Below are positions 48,083 to 62,500 of a DNA stretch of 64,000 bases, one piece after another. Origin of the DNA: Archilochus colubris (Eukaryota; Chordata; Aves; Apodiformes; Trochilidae). The notes below the pieces were generated by a model, which was given only the letters and a program-made list of their open reading frames with translations, was not told the DNA's origin and made no database searches. Location of the stretch: positions 96,359,115 through 96,423,114 of the forward strand of contig CM041085.1 of the NCBI GenBank assembly GCA_023079485.1, written 5' to 3'. The stretch's first letter is position 1. Every line of letters begins with the position of its first letter. The position numbers and the translations under genes are program-made.

Positions 48083-51000
48083 CTACAATCCTAATAAAGG
48101 GAAAAGATAAATATAATTCGTTTAATACAGTGATGGACAAAGGAAGGGAGAGTATGTGGATGCAAAAGGGTCATCACCATGCTTTTTCCATGTTACTTGC
48201 TTTGAAGGAGAAAGATGACACATGTTCAACGTGCATAGAAAACATAAAATTAACCTTAAAGAATTCTAGCTTTAGAGTGATTTAAAAATAGTTTTAAATA
48301 ACTCAGGCAAAAGCTTAACATTCATATTTTGTGATTAAGTGAAACTGATCAGAAGTTGGTGATCATTGTTTAGGTTGTGGCCTAAGACTCACAAGGAGAA
48401 GGTCATGTTTGTATTGAACTCTTCCATGCCCTGCATCATTTCAGCACTGCTAAAAAAATTGCTGCTATCATTGCCATGGTATTCTACTTAACTATAACTA
48501 CAATTTCAGCTATGATGCTGAAAATGATGGGAACGTTATAAAAAAATGTGAATTTACGGAAAAGCTGTGTGTCTTATGTGGAAGGAGACAGCTGGGGATT
48601 GTGCAATAAACCCAAACGTGTATCTGTTCTTCAGACTTTAAAACAAAATGGGTCTTTCTGATGTGGGAACCTAAATAGATAAATAAATAACCAAACCAAG
48701 TCCTGTCAAGACCATCATTCTATGTTTTTTCAAGAAGGCAAAGTGACTGATTGTTTTTTCAGTCCCAGATACTGTGCCTTCTGTAGTGATTCTAACCAAA
48801 AAATGTTATGCAATGAGGTTTTATTGATCCCTCACAGCAGCTGACCCAAGTAGGTGCAGGTGTGTGGTTTACTTCATATATTATTTGGCCTTTAGGACTG
48901 CTGTACTGCACGAATCCCTTGACACAGAGTCAACAGTGATGACACCACCAGCATGTCCTTGTCTTTATCTTGTAGCAAAGCAGCAAGTTTTCATACAAAC
49001 AGTCTTTGCTCAACAGCAGAAATGATGAATAGAGTTGTTTACTTGTAGGAAAACCCAATAAAGACTGTAATGCTGGTAAACCTCACCATGGACAAGATAT
49101 GTGCTGTATCCTGACCAGAGATCTGTCAGATGCTGCATTGTCACAGCATTGTCAGAATCAGAATAGGAGTAAGATTTTGTATTTCATATATCTTTTCTTG
49201 CATGTAAATGAAGTAGTTCTCTGTATTGAAAGTCACTTTCTTGTTGGGATCCAAAAATGACTAGGACCTCCTGGTACAAAAGCCCTTACCAAAAAAATTT
49301 TTTTATCAGACAGCTACTTCTTAGCAAATTGTGAGCAAGAAACCAAAGATTTCTAAAGCAGTTTATTTAGAATTTCGTTAGTCCCCGAACTATTAGGGCC
49401 CAGATTCAAGACACCTTATGTGCCCTTCTTGAGTAATCAACCTAAGGTCAGCCTTGTACCAGTACTGAGAAAGCTTTTTTGTCCTTGTATACAGATCAAG
49501 AGCTTTAATACTTGTGGAGAAGAGAAAAGGGAAACAAGAGGCTCTGGTTTGGACATAGCCTAACAGGGAAGGAGTCACAGATTCTCTCTGCCTTGCCATC
49601 TGCAATTTGTAATTACACTGCCTAATCAATTCACTATCAGTAGCCCAGCTTGGTGGGTCTAGATGAGTCTATAAGGACTCAGGTTTCAACTTCACTGCAA
49701 GATTCAGTCCTGGCCATCTGGGATGATAATCTTCAGCTGCCAAAGGGCTGTGTAACAGGCAGGATGCATGTGGAAAGCTGTCCTATGCTCTCCACAAACT
49801 CAAAAACAGCCCTAAAATGCATTAAAGTTAGAGGTTACATGACTGACAGGTTTATAGTGCCAAATAAAAGCAAGGATACATCGAACTAGAAGAAAAAAGG
49901 ACGGGGGAAAAAAAGGGAATCCTATGAAGTCAGATGATTTCTATAAGGGTGACCAATTTTATACAGCTCTGATGGTGTTCTTAAAGGCAGGATGTAAGAT
50001 CTCCAGGGCACACTTGAGCTGCTAAATAGTGTAGGAAAGAGTTACAAAAACAAATGTTTCACTTGGGAACAAAGCAAGCAATAAACCTAGCCAGACACAG
50101 TGTATTTGGCTTTCAACGTGAGACAACCTACCACGTTATATCACAAGAGCTTATGAATGTGTGAAGCAGGAAGCCCAGGCATACTTAGCAGACATAAGAA
50201 TTATTTTCCCAACACCAACTTTCTAGCCCCATTGTTCCCTGGTTTGATTATGCCCTGAAGCACAATAGCTGTTCCCCTTTTAAGTGATTCTATCTGTGGT
50301 CAGTCGATATAAATATGGTTTTAATAACATTATACTGTTACATATATTGTGGCAATTCCTGTATATGTCCTTACAACTCCACTGTATTTTTATTCATTAA
50401 TTTGTTTGAAAGTAACTCCTTGTTGCATTAAGACATTGCTGTCACAGTCTTTCACAAGGATCTGTTATCCATGTCGGTGTTCAAATATTTTTTTTCCCCA
50501 AGTAGGTACCTTAGTCTCCTAAGAGGTTGCACAAGGAGTAGAATATGTTTTTAGCAAGGTTAACTTCCTCAGATACGACGTTTCTTTGACAATGTGCAGC
50601 CTACTGATGTTGTTTCGTAATGTTGTGGATTAATCTTAATTTTTTGGTTTTGCAGTTTTTCTCCTTGTCTGAGGAAAAGGAACTTTGTAGGTGTATATAA
50701 AAAAATTATTTAAGGCCCATGTGGATCATGTTCTAGCATATCCTGTTTCTAAAAGTTAACCAGTTTTTTACCTTAGAAATTCATTATCTCTTATCCTGTG
50801 TTTATTTAGTTCCATACTTGCCTGTTCAGTGGATTGTTTGAAATACTTTCTGAAGTCCCAATAAATTAGCTAACCTTCAATGACTGTTTATTTGAAAGAT
50901 TACAACCATTATTGCCTACTACAAACCAATATGATTTTAACAAGGTGATTTATTATAATTCTCACTACAATTATATTTTCAGGCTTCCTATTTACATCCA

Positions 51001-51181
51001 CTGTGTTCATTTTTGGTGATACATTAATGGTTGTCACTGATTGAATCCTTCAACTTTGTCACTGTTTTTTGTAACTAAGTAGCTCAGCTATTTAACTGTT
51101 AAACTCATTCAAAACTATCAGATTAAATTTGGCATTTTAATGCCATGGATACTCTACGATGTAATAATAATTCATCATTTA
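48083..51181. other. Unique AT-rich non-coding DNA
   Basis: No gene or transposon recognised. Only short ORFs. Confidence 0.5.
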
Positions 51182-51967
51182 TAATCATAGAATGGTTGGA
51201 GACGGAAGGCAACTTTAAAGGTCATCTAGTCCAACCTGCCTGCAATGAGCAGGAACACCTTCCACTAGATTAGGCTGCTCAAAGTCACATCCAACCCGAT
51301 GCTGAATGTTTCCAGGGTTGGGCATCTACCACCTGTCTGGGCAACCTGTTTCACTGCCCTCATCACAAAGAAATTCTTCCTTATATCTAATAAAAATCTA
51401 CCCTCTTTTAGTTTAAAATCATTACCTTTTGTCCTGTCACTACAGGCCCTTTAAAAAGTTTGTACTCACCTTTCCTGTAAGTCCCCTTTAACTATTGAAA
51501 GGCCACAAGTTCTCTCTGGAGCCTTCTCTTGTCCAGGCTGAACAACCCCAACTCTGTCCGTTCTCATAGGAGGAGAAGTGTTCCACCACACTGACAATTT
51601 TTGTGGCCTTCCTCTGGACCTACTTCAACAGGCCCATGTCCTTTTTGTGTTGGTGGCTCTGGAACTGGACACAGTACTGCAGGTGGGGTTTAGTCAGAGC
51701 AGAATAGATGGGCAGACAGGCAGAAACACCTCCCTTAACCTGCTGGCCACAGTTCTTTTGATGCAGCCCAGGATATGGTTGGCTTTCTGGGCTGCGAGTG
51801 CACACTGCTGGATCATGTCCATCTTTTCATCTACCAATACCCTCAGGTCCTTTCCTATAAGGCAAATCTTAATCCCTGCACCTCTTACCTTGTATTGATA
51901 CTGGGGATTGCCCCAGCCTACCTGCAGGGCCTTCTACTTGGCCTTGTTGAACCTCATGAGGTTCATT
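51182..51967 (-). mobile_element. CR1 LINE, ~785 bp, antisense
   Basis: Starts with the CR1 3' tail in antisense, 'ataatcatagaatggttgga', then 'ggtcatctagtccaacctgc', 'ctcttttagtttaaaatcat' and 'tccaggctgaacaaccccaa'. It reaches the ORF2 thumb region 'gttggctttctgggctgcga' and ends near 'gaacctcatgaggttcat'. On the minus strand an ORF2 remnant is interrupted by stops and frameshifts (readable pieces 51620-51805). It belongs to the subfamily whose 3' tail reads ATTCTATGATTAT. Confidence 0.94.
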
Positions 51968-53455
51968 TTCCTATCATGACATTTTCTTCTGTTATTCCTT
52001 TTTTTTTTCATATTTATCTTTCAGATTCTTCAACAAGATGGCACAAAAAAATAAGTGAACAACTCCAGGTTGCTAGAGTAAACATGTACCTTGGGGTACA
52101 AAGGCAAAGATATTTCTGATGTATTTCTAAATGAATTGTTTGATAGTTTGGGCCAAGCAAAGCCAGAATTACTTTAGAGATTTCACTTTTCTGCAATGGT
52201 GTATCTTGTAGTGTGCCTCTTATAATTCACATTTCTTTCTTTTAAATTTGAGTATGGTCCTGCTGCTGTTCATGGAAAAGAACTCCAGCATCCATAAACT
52301 GCTGCACCTATGGAGTGGAGATATGAGAGCTTTATAGGTGAATATTCAAACAGTTAAACCCTTCCAAAGCTTACAGATTTTTGCCATAAAGCACCAATGT
52401 CTCCATGATGTTTAAGGCCTAAACGTGTTCTTACCTTGTATAAAGAGAGAGATCTTTAAACTGCACCAGAAACATCCCAAAATATTCACGGAGGTCTCTG
52501 CAGATCAGACACTTATCCTGAACAACACTGTGCCCCGGTCATCTCCAGTAAGAGCCATGCTTAGGTGTTAGAATGAGATGTTTGATACGGGGTAAGGCAG
52601 CATCTAAAACCTCAAGCAAACCAGCACGAGAAGCTGAAATCACTGACTATGTACTTCACCAGTTTCCTCCATCAGACACCTAACAGGATGGCTAATTTTT
52701 ACAGAAATTGAAAACTTTAATATTATCAGCTGGACAGAAGTTTCCACTTTGAATTAAAATGGAAATGACTTGAAACCAACACAGAAGAGGAAAATTGTTA
52801 AGATAGTGGAAAGAGACAAAATAGATTCTAATTTATTCAGATTACAGAGTTTTCGAAGTACAGAAATATTTGTTAGTCAAAGGAAACAGATGAACTACTA
52901 GCTAAAAATGGAAAAAAACTGCCTTGACTTTCACGTCGGAAGGACAGTTATTTTCTACAGTTTTTGCAACGAGCTAAAATGAGCAATTTATTTTGCATAT
53001 ATTTGTCTTCAGACATGTTTCTATTTATGGCCACATCGTATGCTTCAATGGAGTCTTAAAATAGTGGAGCTGGGTTCACTGGATGACTCAGTGGATCAGC
53101 GTGTAGCAGAGGGTGAGTGCAACCACTCCGTGACTGAAGTGGGGGCAGGATGGCAGAAAGGGAACCTCAGTCCTCCCTGATGGGTCCCTGAGGGCTTCTG
53201 TGCAAGCAGCTGGTCCTGTCCCAGCATGACATTTCTGAAATAGCCATAGCTGATACTTGGCATCCTTGTTGGCCTTATCAATTGAAAGGCTAAAGGTTAA
53301 ACAAACTGTGGTGTGAAAAGCTGTCTCTGAAATTTTGGTGAGCACTGGGGTCAACTTGAAGAACGCTGATGGTTAAAGGTGAAACCCTTCTGTTACAGAC
53401 ACCAGCAATTGTGGACTAATTGCAAATTTCTCTGTTCAATAAGTAGGCCTGGGTG
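51968..53455. other. Unique DNA
   Basis: No gene recognised. From about 53080 the GC content rises. This part may belong to the following LTR or to internal retroviral sequence, but nothing specific could be identified. Confidence 0.45.
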
Positions 53456-53965
53456 CTGGCTGCAGGAGGGTCTCTGTGAGGAGAGGCTGGGGCTGCCCTG
53501 CACCGGACACAGCTGGTTCTGACTAATCCACGACTGGGCAGGGTTGAGCACCCTCTAGCCAAGGTGGGTAGAGTGTATGTAGGAAAGGACAGAAATCACC
53601 ACAGGGAAGAGGAGGGAAGAAAAAGAGAGAATCAGCTCTGTGAGCACTAAGATGAGAGAAGGAAGAGGGGGAGGTGCTGCAGGCACCAGGACACTTTCCT
53701 CTTGCAGCAGGTGGGAGAGACCACGGTAGAGCAGGTAGTTCCCAGCACCTGTGGAACAAACATCCACATCACAGCCCATGGAAGACCTCACATTAGGACA
53801 GGTGGATATTTCCCAGAGAAACTGCAGCCAATGGACAGCCTGTGGTGGAGCAGGTTTATCCTGAAAGACTGCAGGCTGTGGAAGGACCTACACTGCACCA
53901 TAGAGACTGTGGAGGAGGTAGAGGAACTGAGAATGAAGAAGTAATGTTGAGCCTGAGAAGAGGTG
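53456..53965 (+). mobile_element. Degraded endogenous-retrovirus LTR (type B)
   Basis: The left part reads 'gaggagaggctggggctgcc', then 'cactgggcagggttgag'-like sequence. The right part carries modules 'acagcccatggaagacctca', 'ggtggatatttcccagagaa', 'gtggagcaggtttatcctga' and 'gactgcaggctgtggaagga'. These are the reverse complement of the modules in 17200-17925. GC-rich compared with its surroundings. No terminal TG/CA or target duplication found. Several overlapping ORFs here are LTR artefacts. Confidence 0.65.
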
Positions 53966-53993
53966 GACAGAAAGAAGGTATTTTACCTTTAGG

Positions 53994-54018
53994 TTTTTTG
54001 TTTGTTTGTTTGTTTTTT
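53994..54018. repeat. (TTTG)n microsatellite
   Basis: Four TTTG units followed by a T run. Confidence 0.85.
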
Positions 54019-57000
54019 CTCTCTACCTAGATCTACTTTAATTGCCAAGAAATTGAATTATTTTTTCCTCAAGTGGAGTCTTGTTTTGCTCAGGATGGTT
54101 GAAAGTAAGTTATCTCCTCATTTTTATCACAATCCATGAGATTTTCTGTCTTCCTACCTGTTGAGTTGAGGGAGTGCGAGAGCGGCTGGCAGATAGCCAA
54201 GGTCAACTCACCACAGGCAGCTCTCACAAATACTTTAGATCTAAAGTAAGCCCCAGAAAATTCACAGAGGGTTTTTCTAGGCTAGAAGCTTTACAAGTCA
54301 TATAAGTGCAACTCTGCAGGCCAGTATGTGCCATTTGTTTTCAGGAACTATGTCCAAGAAATTGTCTGGATTCTCTGAGGCCAACGATTTTCTGATGGAC
54401 AGGATAACTCAGTTCTAATGTTGACAAGACTTTACTTAGAATTTAGATAACTCTGCCTTCTCTTGTAAGGAGGTCTGTCAAAACTTTGTAGTGATTTTAT
54501 AACATCCAGCAGACTTTCTATGCTTCTAAGCATGTGTTAGGAATACACTTTAATTAGAAGGTGGTTGTTTTAGACACTGGTTTCTTATGAAGATGCTTTC
54601 TGATAAGTGTGGAGAGTGAAAATTATCTGAGTACCTTTCTGTTCTGTGAATTTTTCCTTCAATTCTCAGAGCCAGATCCAGCTGGCCTGGTCGGGTGGCT
54701 TCATTTTAGAGAATGTGGCATCAGGTAATTAAAAGGGTGATGGCAAAACTGTGGGAGTAGCTTCAGGGAAACACTGATGTATGTGTTTCATTTGTGAGTC
54801 CAAAGTCTGTGCAGTAAATGTATGCATAAGTCTATAAAAATAAACTAAATTAATTGTGTCCAATCAAATGCCAACTTCCAAATAGGCCTTTCCTAAAAAG
54901 AATCTATTTTGTGTGCTTAATTTCTATGAAATTCTTCCTCCAAACCTAAACAAGACTGAGTTTATTTATAAGCTAGTAATGTATCTGCTGCCAAAGGTCT
55001 AAGAAATTACACAGAAAATGGAAGAAATTATTGCAGTTTTATTGAAAACAAGCAAATAAACAAACCTTAGCATTTCAGTGGGAAGACATTGTGTAGCTCT
55101 CATAGCATTTTTTTCTGCACTCTGTCCCCAAGGAAAGTACTTACTGAAATGGACATCATTGGCACAGATGCTCAGCAGCTCCTTCCAGATATAGTTAAGA
55201 ATAGACTGTTCTGCAATATTTTTTTAATGCATTAACAGGTGAATTTTTTGTATGAGAGAAAGTTTTCTTATAATTCTATTCTCCTTCATAAAACTAATTG
55301 CTTTTCCTTTATAATTTTAAAATTAAATTTTTATAACTCATGTTTTTTATCATTTTGCAATTAATTTTTACTAATTTTTATAGTGTCTATTCCTCTTCTA
55401 AAAAAAAAAAAAGAAAAAAGAAAAAAAAAAAGGAATTTATTGACTGAATGTAATAGCTTCATCTGAATAGAAATACTTATTCTGAAATTACCTGGTGAAT
55501 ATATGCTATCATACCATGTGTTATGGTTAATTTACTCAGTCGGTCATGTTTTGTTTTGTTTTATTTTTTTTCTCATCACTACACAAGCTCTTTCTATTCA
55601 AAATTTCTGTCTTTGTTAGTGTTGTTATTTCTCTTTATTTTTTAAAAAATTATTGGGAAAGCATTTTTTCAAATTTACTAACTTAAAGCCTAATAATAAA
55701 TTAGTGATTAATCTCAACTTTGTCATATTCTTCAAAATACTTTAAAAATAATACAATAGTTAGCTAGAAAAATATATAAAGAGTTCTTTACATGGTAAAA
55801 AATATCCCCCATTCTGCCAGTTACTAGGCACTATGAGCAGGCACTTTTACTGACGGACAGGAAACTACTGATTGTTACTATGCTGATGTGGCCAGCTGAA
55901 TTCTGTGCTATTTGAACAAAATATATATGGGGAAATTTAAATTATATAACTTGATATTTGGTGATCATTTTGCTTGTACATAATTATTTGAAAAATCTAT
56001 TATTTTCCCACCCTCCTCACTCCATATTTTGTGGTTGCAATAAGTTAATTAAGAAATACGAGCTTCAAAGGAGAACCTTCAGATCAACAAGAAACTTTTT
56101 CCAATATTATATAGCAAAATCTGGCTGGCTGAGTGCAGATCATGCATTTTCCAAATTCTTGCTATAAATTTAAATTTGGCCATTTCATTATTCACAAATT
56201 TAAAAGAAGAAAAAAGCCTGAACCATCTGAATTCTATTATCATTTCACTGGCTTTTTATATTATCATTTTAAGCACAAATCTGTGAAAAAACTAGATTTT
56301 ATGCTGAATGTGTCTTAGGTGGACAGTTAAAGCATTCTCTTAAAAACTAAGAATGGGAATATTGTTCACTGGTCAGTTAGTGATGCTAATTTTGCCATAA
56401 TCCAGTAAAAAATTCAAGAAGATGTAATGCTGTAACCTTTAAAATGATGAGGAGGCTTATGAGAATGTGAAAATGAGTCAGGAAAGAATGGTAAACTAGG
56501 TACCCAGATTTGCTACTGGGATTTAATACTTTCCAAGAATTTAATGTCTTTCAGTTGTAAAAACAAGACTCAGTATGGGTAAGTATGAGATTAGATGTAA
56601 GAGCAAAGATATAATCAAGCATTATTATATTATTTCACACCAAGTCTGGATTAAACTCGAAAATGGGTAATATAATGATACCACAATAGGTGCTGAAGCA
56701 AATGTGTTAGTGAGCAGACCATGTGTAGGTTTTTTAATAGCTAAATTCAGATCCTCATTTACACTAAGGAACTCTTTGAGAAATGAGAATCAGATTATCA
56801 TGGTAACATAGCCATAAAATTTACATAGAGCTGCTTTTGTTCTGGTTTTCCTGTGATTTGTGTCATATTGGCGAATTCTGTTACAACACTTGTTGACTGA
56901 ACTTCTTGACATTTAAGTCTTTCAGCTTATGATTTTACATTTCATGGAACTTTTTTTGACATATCTGACACTGGTTTTGTGGGTTTTGTTTTGGGGAGAG

Positions 57001-59211
57001 CAAGACAGCACTTTTTCCTAAGCAACTATCTTAATATTTTAATAAGCTTGTTCAGTCCTGTCTCTGTGCTTATATCTTTATAGGTTCTTTTAAATCACAT
57101 CTACATGAAGCTAACCTGTGCTATATTTAGCATATTAATTTGTATGCAGACAGATATTTCCTTGAATACATTGACCAGACATTCTGAATATGACATCAGA
57201 GTTAAAATATTGCCATCAGTGTTTTCATGAACTAAGTACTGTATGAAGTTATGTTATTAGAAATTACTGGTACGTAAAAGAAATATGCAGTTATTTCCGA
57301 CTGTATTTGTTTCCATAGTAATGAGAAGGTTTTGATGTTAGCAACTCTGTGGCTATTTCAGATTTGGATTTTGATCCAAATCCTAAAAACACCTTTTGGA
57401 ACTAAATTTTTGTATTCTGATGGGTTTATTCTAACAATGCATAGCCTCACAGTTTATGACCATTTTTTTCTGAAGAATATGAAAGGTTGGTGAGATTTAT
57501 TTTAATTAAATTAGTGAAATTCAATTATTCAACTCTAAACTAGTAATTCAAAGCTCCACTTATGTTCAATAGAAAAAAATCTTGCCACTTCCAGCAGAAA
57601 GCCTTCTTATCCTACATACACATGTAAAACTGCATAGGCTGAATGTTACCCAACGTGTAGGGCTAGTTTACAATGCTGTTACTCTGGGGGGTATTGTATG
57701 TGTTGCCTCTCATCTGACATCTGGACACAAGCAGGAATCTGTTGCTTGTAGTAACAAATTATATTAGACTTGAGATATATGCATGATTTGCTGTGGCTTT
57801 AACATTGTTTTGATGCATGATGACTCTTGTTTACCCTAATTATTCTCAACAGCAGTTAACCTGTGCACAGGTAGCTTCAAACATCATGGAAAAATAATCC
57901 TAGGAATGTAACTGACTCGCATCATTAATTCTCTTTCATTGGAAGACTGGCCTTGACAGCACCTCAGAGCTGTTCATGCTCTGGAAAAGGCAATCAAAAT
58001 ATTTCTGAAGCCTAACTGCAGGCTTCACTGCAAAACTGTGAATAATGGCCTGGAAGTCATGAGAAGATGCTAAGCTACCAAAGATGAGCTAAGCAGATAG
58101 ATGCTCAGAAACTGGTGCAAGCCCCACTGGGCATAGAGCACCAACCCGCAGTCTGAACTATTCCCAAATTCAGCCAGTGCCTTATTCTTTATCTCACACT
58201 CCCTAATCACAGAATCACAGGATCATTTTGTTTGGAATTCACTGGACTTGTTCAAAAGCCCATGCATATGAATCAGTTGTAATAAAATGAGTTTGGGAAA
58301 ATCGTGAGCTTTGAGCATAACAGCTTGCTGGGAAGTACAGTTAGATAAAATGCAACAGGTGTTACTCCTTTGAATTAATTCATTTAGTGTCACTAATGCT
58401 GAGTTTTTTCTTTGATTTGTCTGATTAGGAACACAGGCAAGAATGACCTGAACATTCTCTGGGTGCATTTCCAATTTCTTTCCATCCAAGTTATAAATTA
58501 GATGGTTTGTATTCCCTGTGCTGGAACTCCCTCTGGGTTTTCTGGGTACTCTGTACAAATGCTAACCTTTCACATCCAAGGATAACATTTCTGCAATATT
58601 TTCCCACAGAATTCAATCAGTAAATAAGTTCCATCTTTCTGATTTGCTATGCCAAAACCCTTTTAAGTTGGAAGCCATTAAAAGATTTCCTAGCAACTCA
58701 GTCATGGTAGACATTAAACTTATTGGCTTTTAGGACTCACACAGTTTCATAGTTATGTTTCTTTTTCAAAATATAATTAATGCAAACTCAGGCAAGACTC
58801 CTTCTCCAAGGTGGAGAAAGCTGTTGGAAAACTGGACCTTCCTAATTGCCACTATCAAGTGGTGTGAAAGCTCTGGTCACAGCACCAATTCTAGTTTAGA
58901 GTTGTTTCTGTGACTGTTTCTGGTTATCTCCATATGTGGGCAGTGGTTTTGGTGTGATGTGAATACCAGGGCTCAGTTAATCAAGAACTGTCAATCAGAA
59001 ACATCTCCATATATAGACAACTATCCAAACACACTGTGTTTCAGACTAATGGCTCTCTTAAAATCATGCTATAACTTCTTGGATCTTTCCCACATAAGCA
59101 CATTTGGCTTAGTTGCTTTTTGTACATGGTTTCCAATAAGCTTCCGAGGAATCTATCCATGTTCTTTCCTTTCATAGTGACTCTGGTATTTAGAATAAAT
59201 TCTCACAGTTT
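54019..59211. other. Unique AT-rich non-coding DNA
   Basis: About 5 kb without recognised gene or full repeat. It includes an A/G-rich run at 55400-55432 and a tiny CR1-tail-like string at 58206-58222. The minus-strand ORF at 58223-58558 (111 codons) has no recognised family. Confidence 0.5.
55400..55432. repeat. A-rich low-complexity tract
   Basis: Thirty A residues interrupted by single G residues. Confidence 0.9.
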
Positions 59212-59540
59212 TCACAGAATCAGCCAGGTTGGGAAGGACCTCTGAGATCATCAAATCCAACCCTTAATCCACTACCACTCGGGTCACTGAGTGCCACATC
59301 AGTCTCTTTTTAAAAACCTCCAGGGACAGAGAATCCACCGCCTCCCTGGGCAGCCCATTCCAATGCTTGGTCACCCCCTCTGTAGAGCTTTTTCCTAATA
59401 TCTAACCTAAACCTCCCCTGGCAGAGCTTAAGCCCTCTTGTCTTACTTGTAGCTACTTGGGAGAAGAGACCGACCCCCCACGGCTACACCCTCATTTCAG
59501 GGAATTGTAAGACTGATGAGGTCTCCCCTGAGCATCTTCA
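59212..59540 (-). mobile_element. CR1 LINE 3' end, antisense
   Basis: Begins 'tcacagaatcagccaggttg', then 'ggaaggacctctgagatcat', 'gagaatccaccgcctccctg', '...cccaccgc'-type blocks and 'ctaatatctaacctaaacct', and ends with 'gaggtctcccctgagcatct'. The GC-rich, well-preserved sequence suggests a relatively young subfamily, distinct from the 51-kb copy. Confidence 0.93.
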
Positions 59541-62500
59541 TCTCTTTTGCAGAAGTCAACAACAAAAAAATGGTTTCTATCATGAGTGGATCTTTTTTCC
59601 TAAAATATAAGTGCAAGCACTAAAAGAATGATAAAGGGCCAATGATCACATTAAGAACTCTGATTATTTTCCCAGCTTCTCCAGTGTGACCAGAATTATT
59701 TCTTCTTTTTGGGGGCGAAAGAAGGCCAAAGTCCACAGCAAGGTGGAAGGAACCTGTCTCTTTTTGTGGGTTTAAGAGGTGTGCTCCTCCAGGGAGAGGA
59801 GCAAAACAGGTAAAATAGGGTTTAGCTCTGATCTGTGAAAGTTTTCTTGAGGTCCTGACACAGTGGCAGCTATCTGCAGCTGTGACAGCTATGTGGACCA
59901 CTGCTTTACTTTTGTTTTCTCTGTAGTATTTGTTCTTACTGCTAAATAGACAGGTTTTTTTGTTCTAAGGAATTTATTTGGCAACTCTACGATAAGTCAC
60001 AACCTCCTGAAAGGCACATAATGTGCATATGAACTGCTGGACAGGCAGGGTAGCAAATGTTTATACCTAGGTACTGGAAGTGCTTTAGTGCTTTTCTGGC
60101 CTGGTGAAGGAATCCCAAGCAGTCACCACGATATGGTTTGATTTGAACATAAAGTTACCAGTTATCTGGGCATCTGTGATGGTGTCAACATCTGTCATGG
60201 CACAAGTCTCTTTTTTTCTTGAAGGAAATGGCTCAGCCTAAGCTCTTATTTTACTTCATGGTATTTTCAGAGTACCTTCTCTTCCTACAGGACTTCTTGC
60301 AAGACAACCTATAACAAAAATAACCAATCAAACTTAGAGTTTAGATAAGAATTATCCCAGTTTCTTTTCTCCACTAATTATCAAACTTTATTATTCTTGA
60401 TCCATAGACTGTGCAAACTTTCTGGACTTTTTTCTTCTTTGAAGGGTTAGTTTGTCAAATGGAGAGAATCACTCTATGTTATTTCTATCTCTTTTTTTGT
60501 TTGTTTGCTTTTGGGGGTAGAGTTTGTCTTAAATTTTTTGGCCATACCCTTCATAATAGCGATTTTTCAAAAGCTTTCCCAGAATACATCCCGTGATTCT
60601 CATTCTCTGCCAAGCTTTGGTGCCTGTTGTGACTATTAAAATGTGATTGACTGAAAATCTAGAATTAATTTGTTTTAAACAAACAAAACATTTTCTTTTA
60701 GGGCCAAGATGGTTTCCCATATCTAGCTAAAATCTAAACAGAATGCAACATATGCCATGTATTTATATATATGCTTTGTTTGTTTGTTTGGAAAATTTTG
60801 CACTTCACAGCTGTTACTAGCCAGTTTGTCATAGTACTGTACTTTGAACCTCAGTATTGGAATGAATGGGCAGAAAAATGAATGTTTGGCTTATATGCAC
60901 CCTGATATTAAGACTGACACATTGTAGTTCCCAATCTGCCTTGTCTACCTGCAGACAAGTGAAGTAGTAAAGAGTCAACTGGATGCCAATTCATTGCATT
61001 GCATTTTGCTGTTTCACTTGAAAATTCAGGTGTTTTTCAGTTTAAAAGTTAAGCTGTGCAGGAAATGAAATAAATGTCTGTCAGGACACCCAACTGTTCA
61101 TATAATGGACTGAAGAAGCAAGAATGATATAAGGGAATTCCAGCAACTCGTCTGTTTAATTGTGCAACTGGGACCAATTTGGCAACTATTCTTAATCACT
61201 GCCCTCACTCTTCAGTCACAGTAAGAAACTGCTCAGTTCACAGTCCAGTTCCTATAACACGTGTTCAACAGGACATTCTGCACTAGGATTTTCTTCCACC
61301 TGGCTATTTATCTGATCATATTTTTAAAAAGTGCCATGGTGTGAAAGTGTTACCCATCACAGCTCCCACCAGACAAACAGTTATGTTCCTTCTGACAAGC
61401 AGAGACAGTGTTACAATAAGAAGTCTGCTAACATTTTGTGCAAATGTATCCTACTTCCCAATACATAGGACTTCATTCTTTCTAATACACAGAGAAACAG
61501 ACAGGAAAAAAACCACCAAACTTTCTGCACTACCCAAACATCACAAACATATACCTCTTTTTTCCTACCCAAATAAGCAAACAAAAAAATCAACAATCCC
61601 CCTATCCCCCCAAAAAAACCCACCCAACCCTTCAAGAAATGTTAATAGAGCAGGATTGTATCCAAGCAGAAAGAGAACAAGAAGGCTAGTGAAAAGGTAC
61701 AGAAGGAATCTGAAAGTGGAGGGAGATGGTTGGGCACCTCTGTTGTGGAAAAACAGAAGAAAGGTTCAAAAAAAAAGAAAAAAAAAGGAGTTAAGTTACT
61801 GGAAAATGGCAAAGAAGATAGGGAAAGAAAGTTGCTGCAGACCAATAAGTGTAAGAAAAAAATAATAGTAGAACACAAGAGGAAAACAGCTAATAAGTAT
61901 GGAGGGCCAAATAAAAAGTTTAAGGAGAAATGTGGAGGACCAGGACTGTGTTATAAGTATTCCTGTCACTCTGAGTAACTAAGAGACAAATGTAAATTTG
62001 GATGACTGAATACAGTCAGTAAAACTAGACCCAACCTACAAGTGTGCTTAAAAATTGAATCACCCCTGATAAGTGCAGGAAGTAATGCAGATGTGTCAAT
62101 GGTTCTTTGTTATAGATTGTTTATTATCTGCAGACCAAAGAAGTTTAGACAGGCAAATAAAGCACAGGTAATTATTGTCACTTTGAGCCAGTTGCCTAAA
62201 ATTAAAACCACCTCTAAGCTAAACCTTGGCTCATTCTTAATAGTATTTATTCATAGGTTCGCTTTCCAGTGCAGATGAACCCACGATGAGCCCATGAGAG
62301 TTGGGTGCTCTTTATTTCCAAGTACTTTTCAAATATGTTCAACAACCACTTCTCAGCTTTGTGTTTGCTAATGGGCATTTGTGCTTTGTGAACAATCAAC
62401 AAAACCACTTTGAAAGTTGACATGTATATGTGGCAGTGCAGACCCCCATACAGAGCTATGCTGTGATGTGAACACCAGCCAGAACTGGTGTTGCTTTAGT

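Noticed and set aside
53088..53791. Several overlapping ORFs in a GC-richer patch
   Set aside because: Explained by higher GC (fewer stops) and LTR sequence; mutually overlapping frames with no family match.
58206..58236. CR1-tail-like string (aatcacagaatcacagg)
   Set aside because: Only about 17-30 bases match and the flanks do not continue the CR1 alignment. Could be a remnant but not supportable as an element.
58223..58558. 111-codon minus-strand ORF
   Set aside because: Protein-like composition but no recognised motif or exon borders. Kept out of the gene list.
61341..61865. Longest ORF (174 codons, +)
   Set aside because: Very basic, Lys/Arg and low-complexity, produced by an A-rich stretch. 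No domain, no splice or promoter context, and overlapping ORFs on the other strand.
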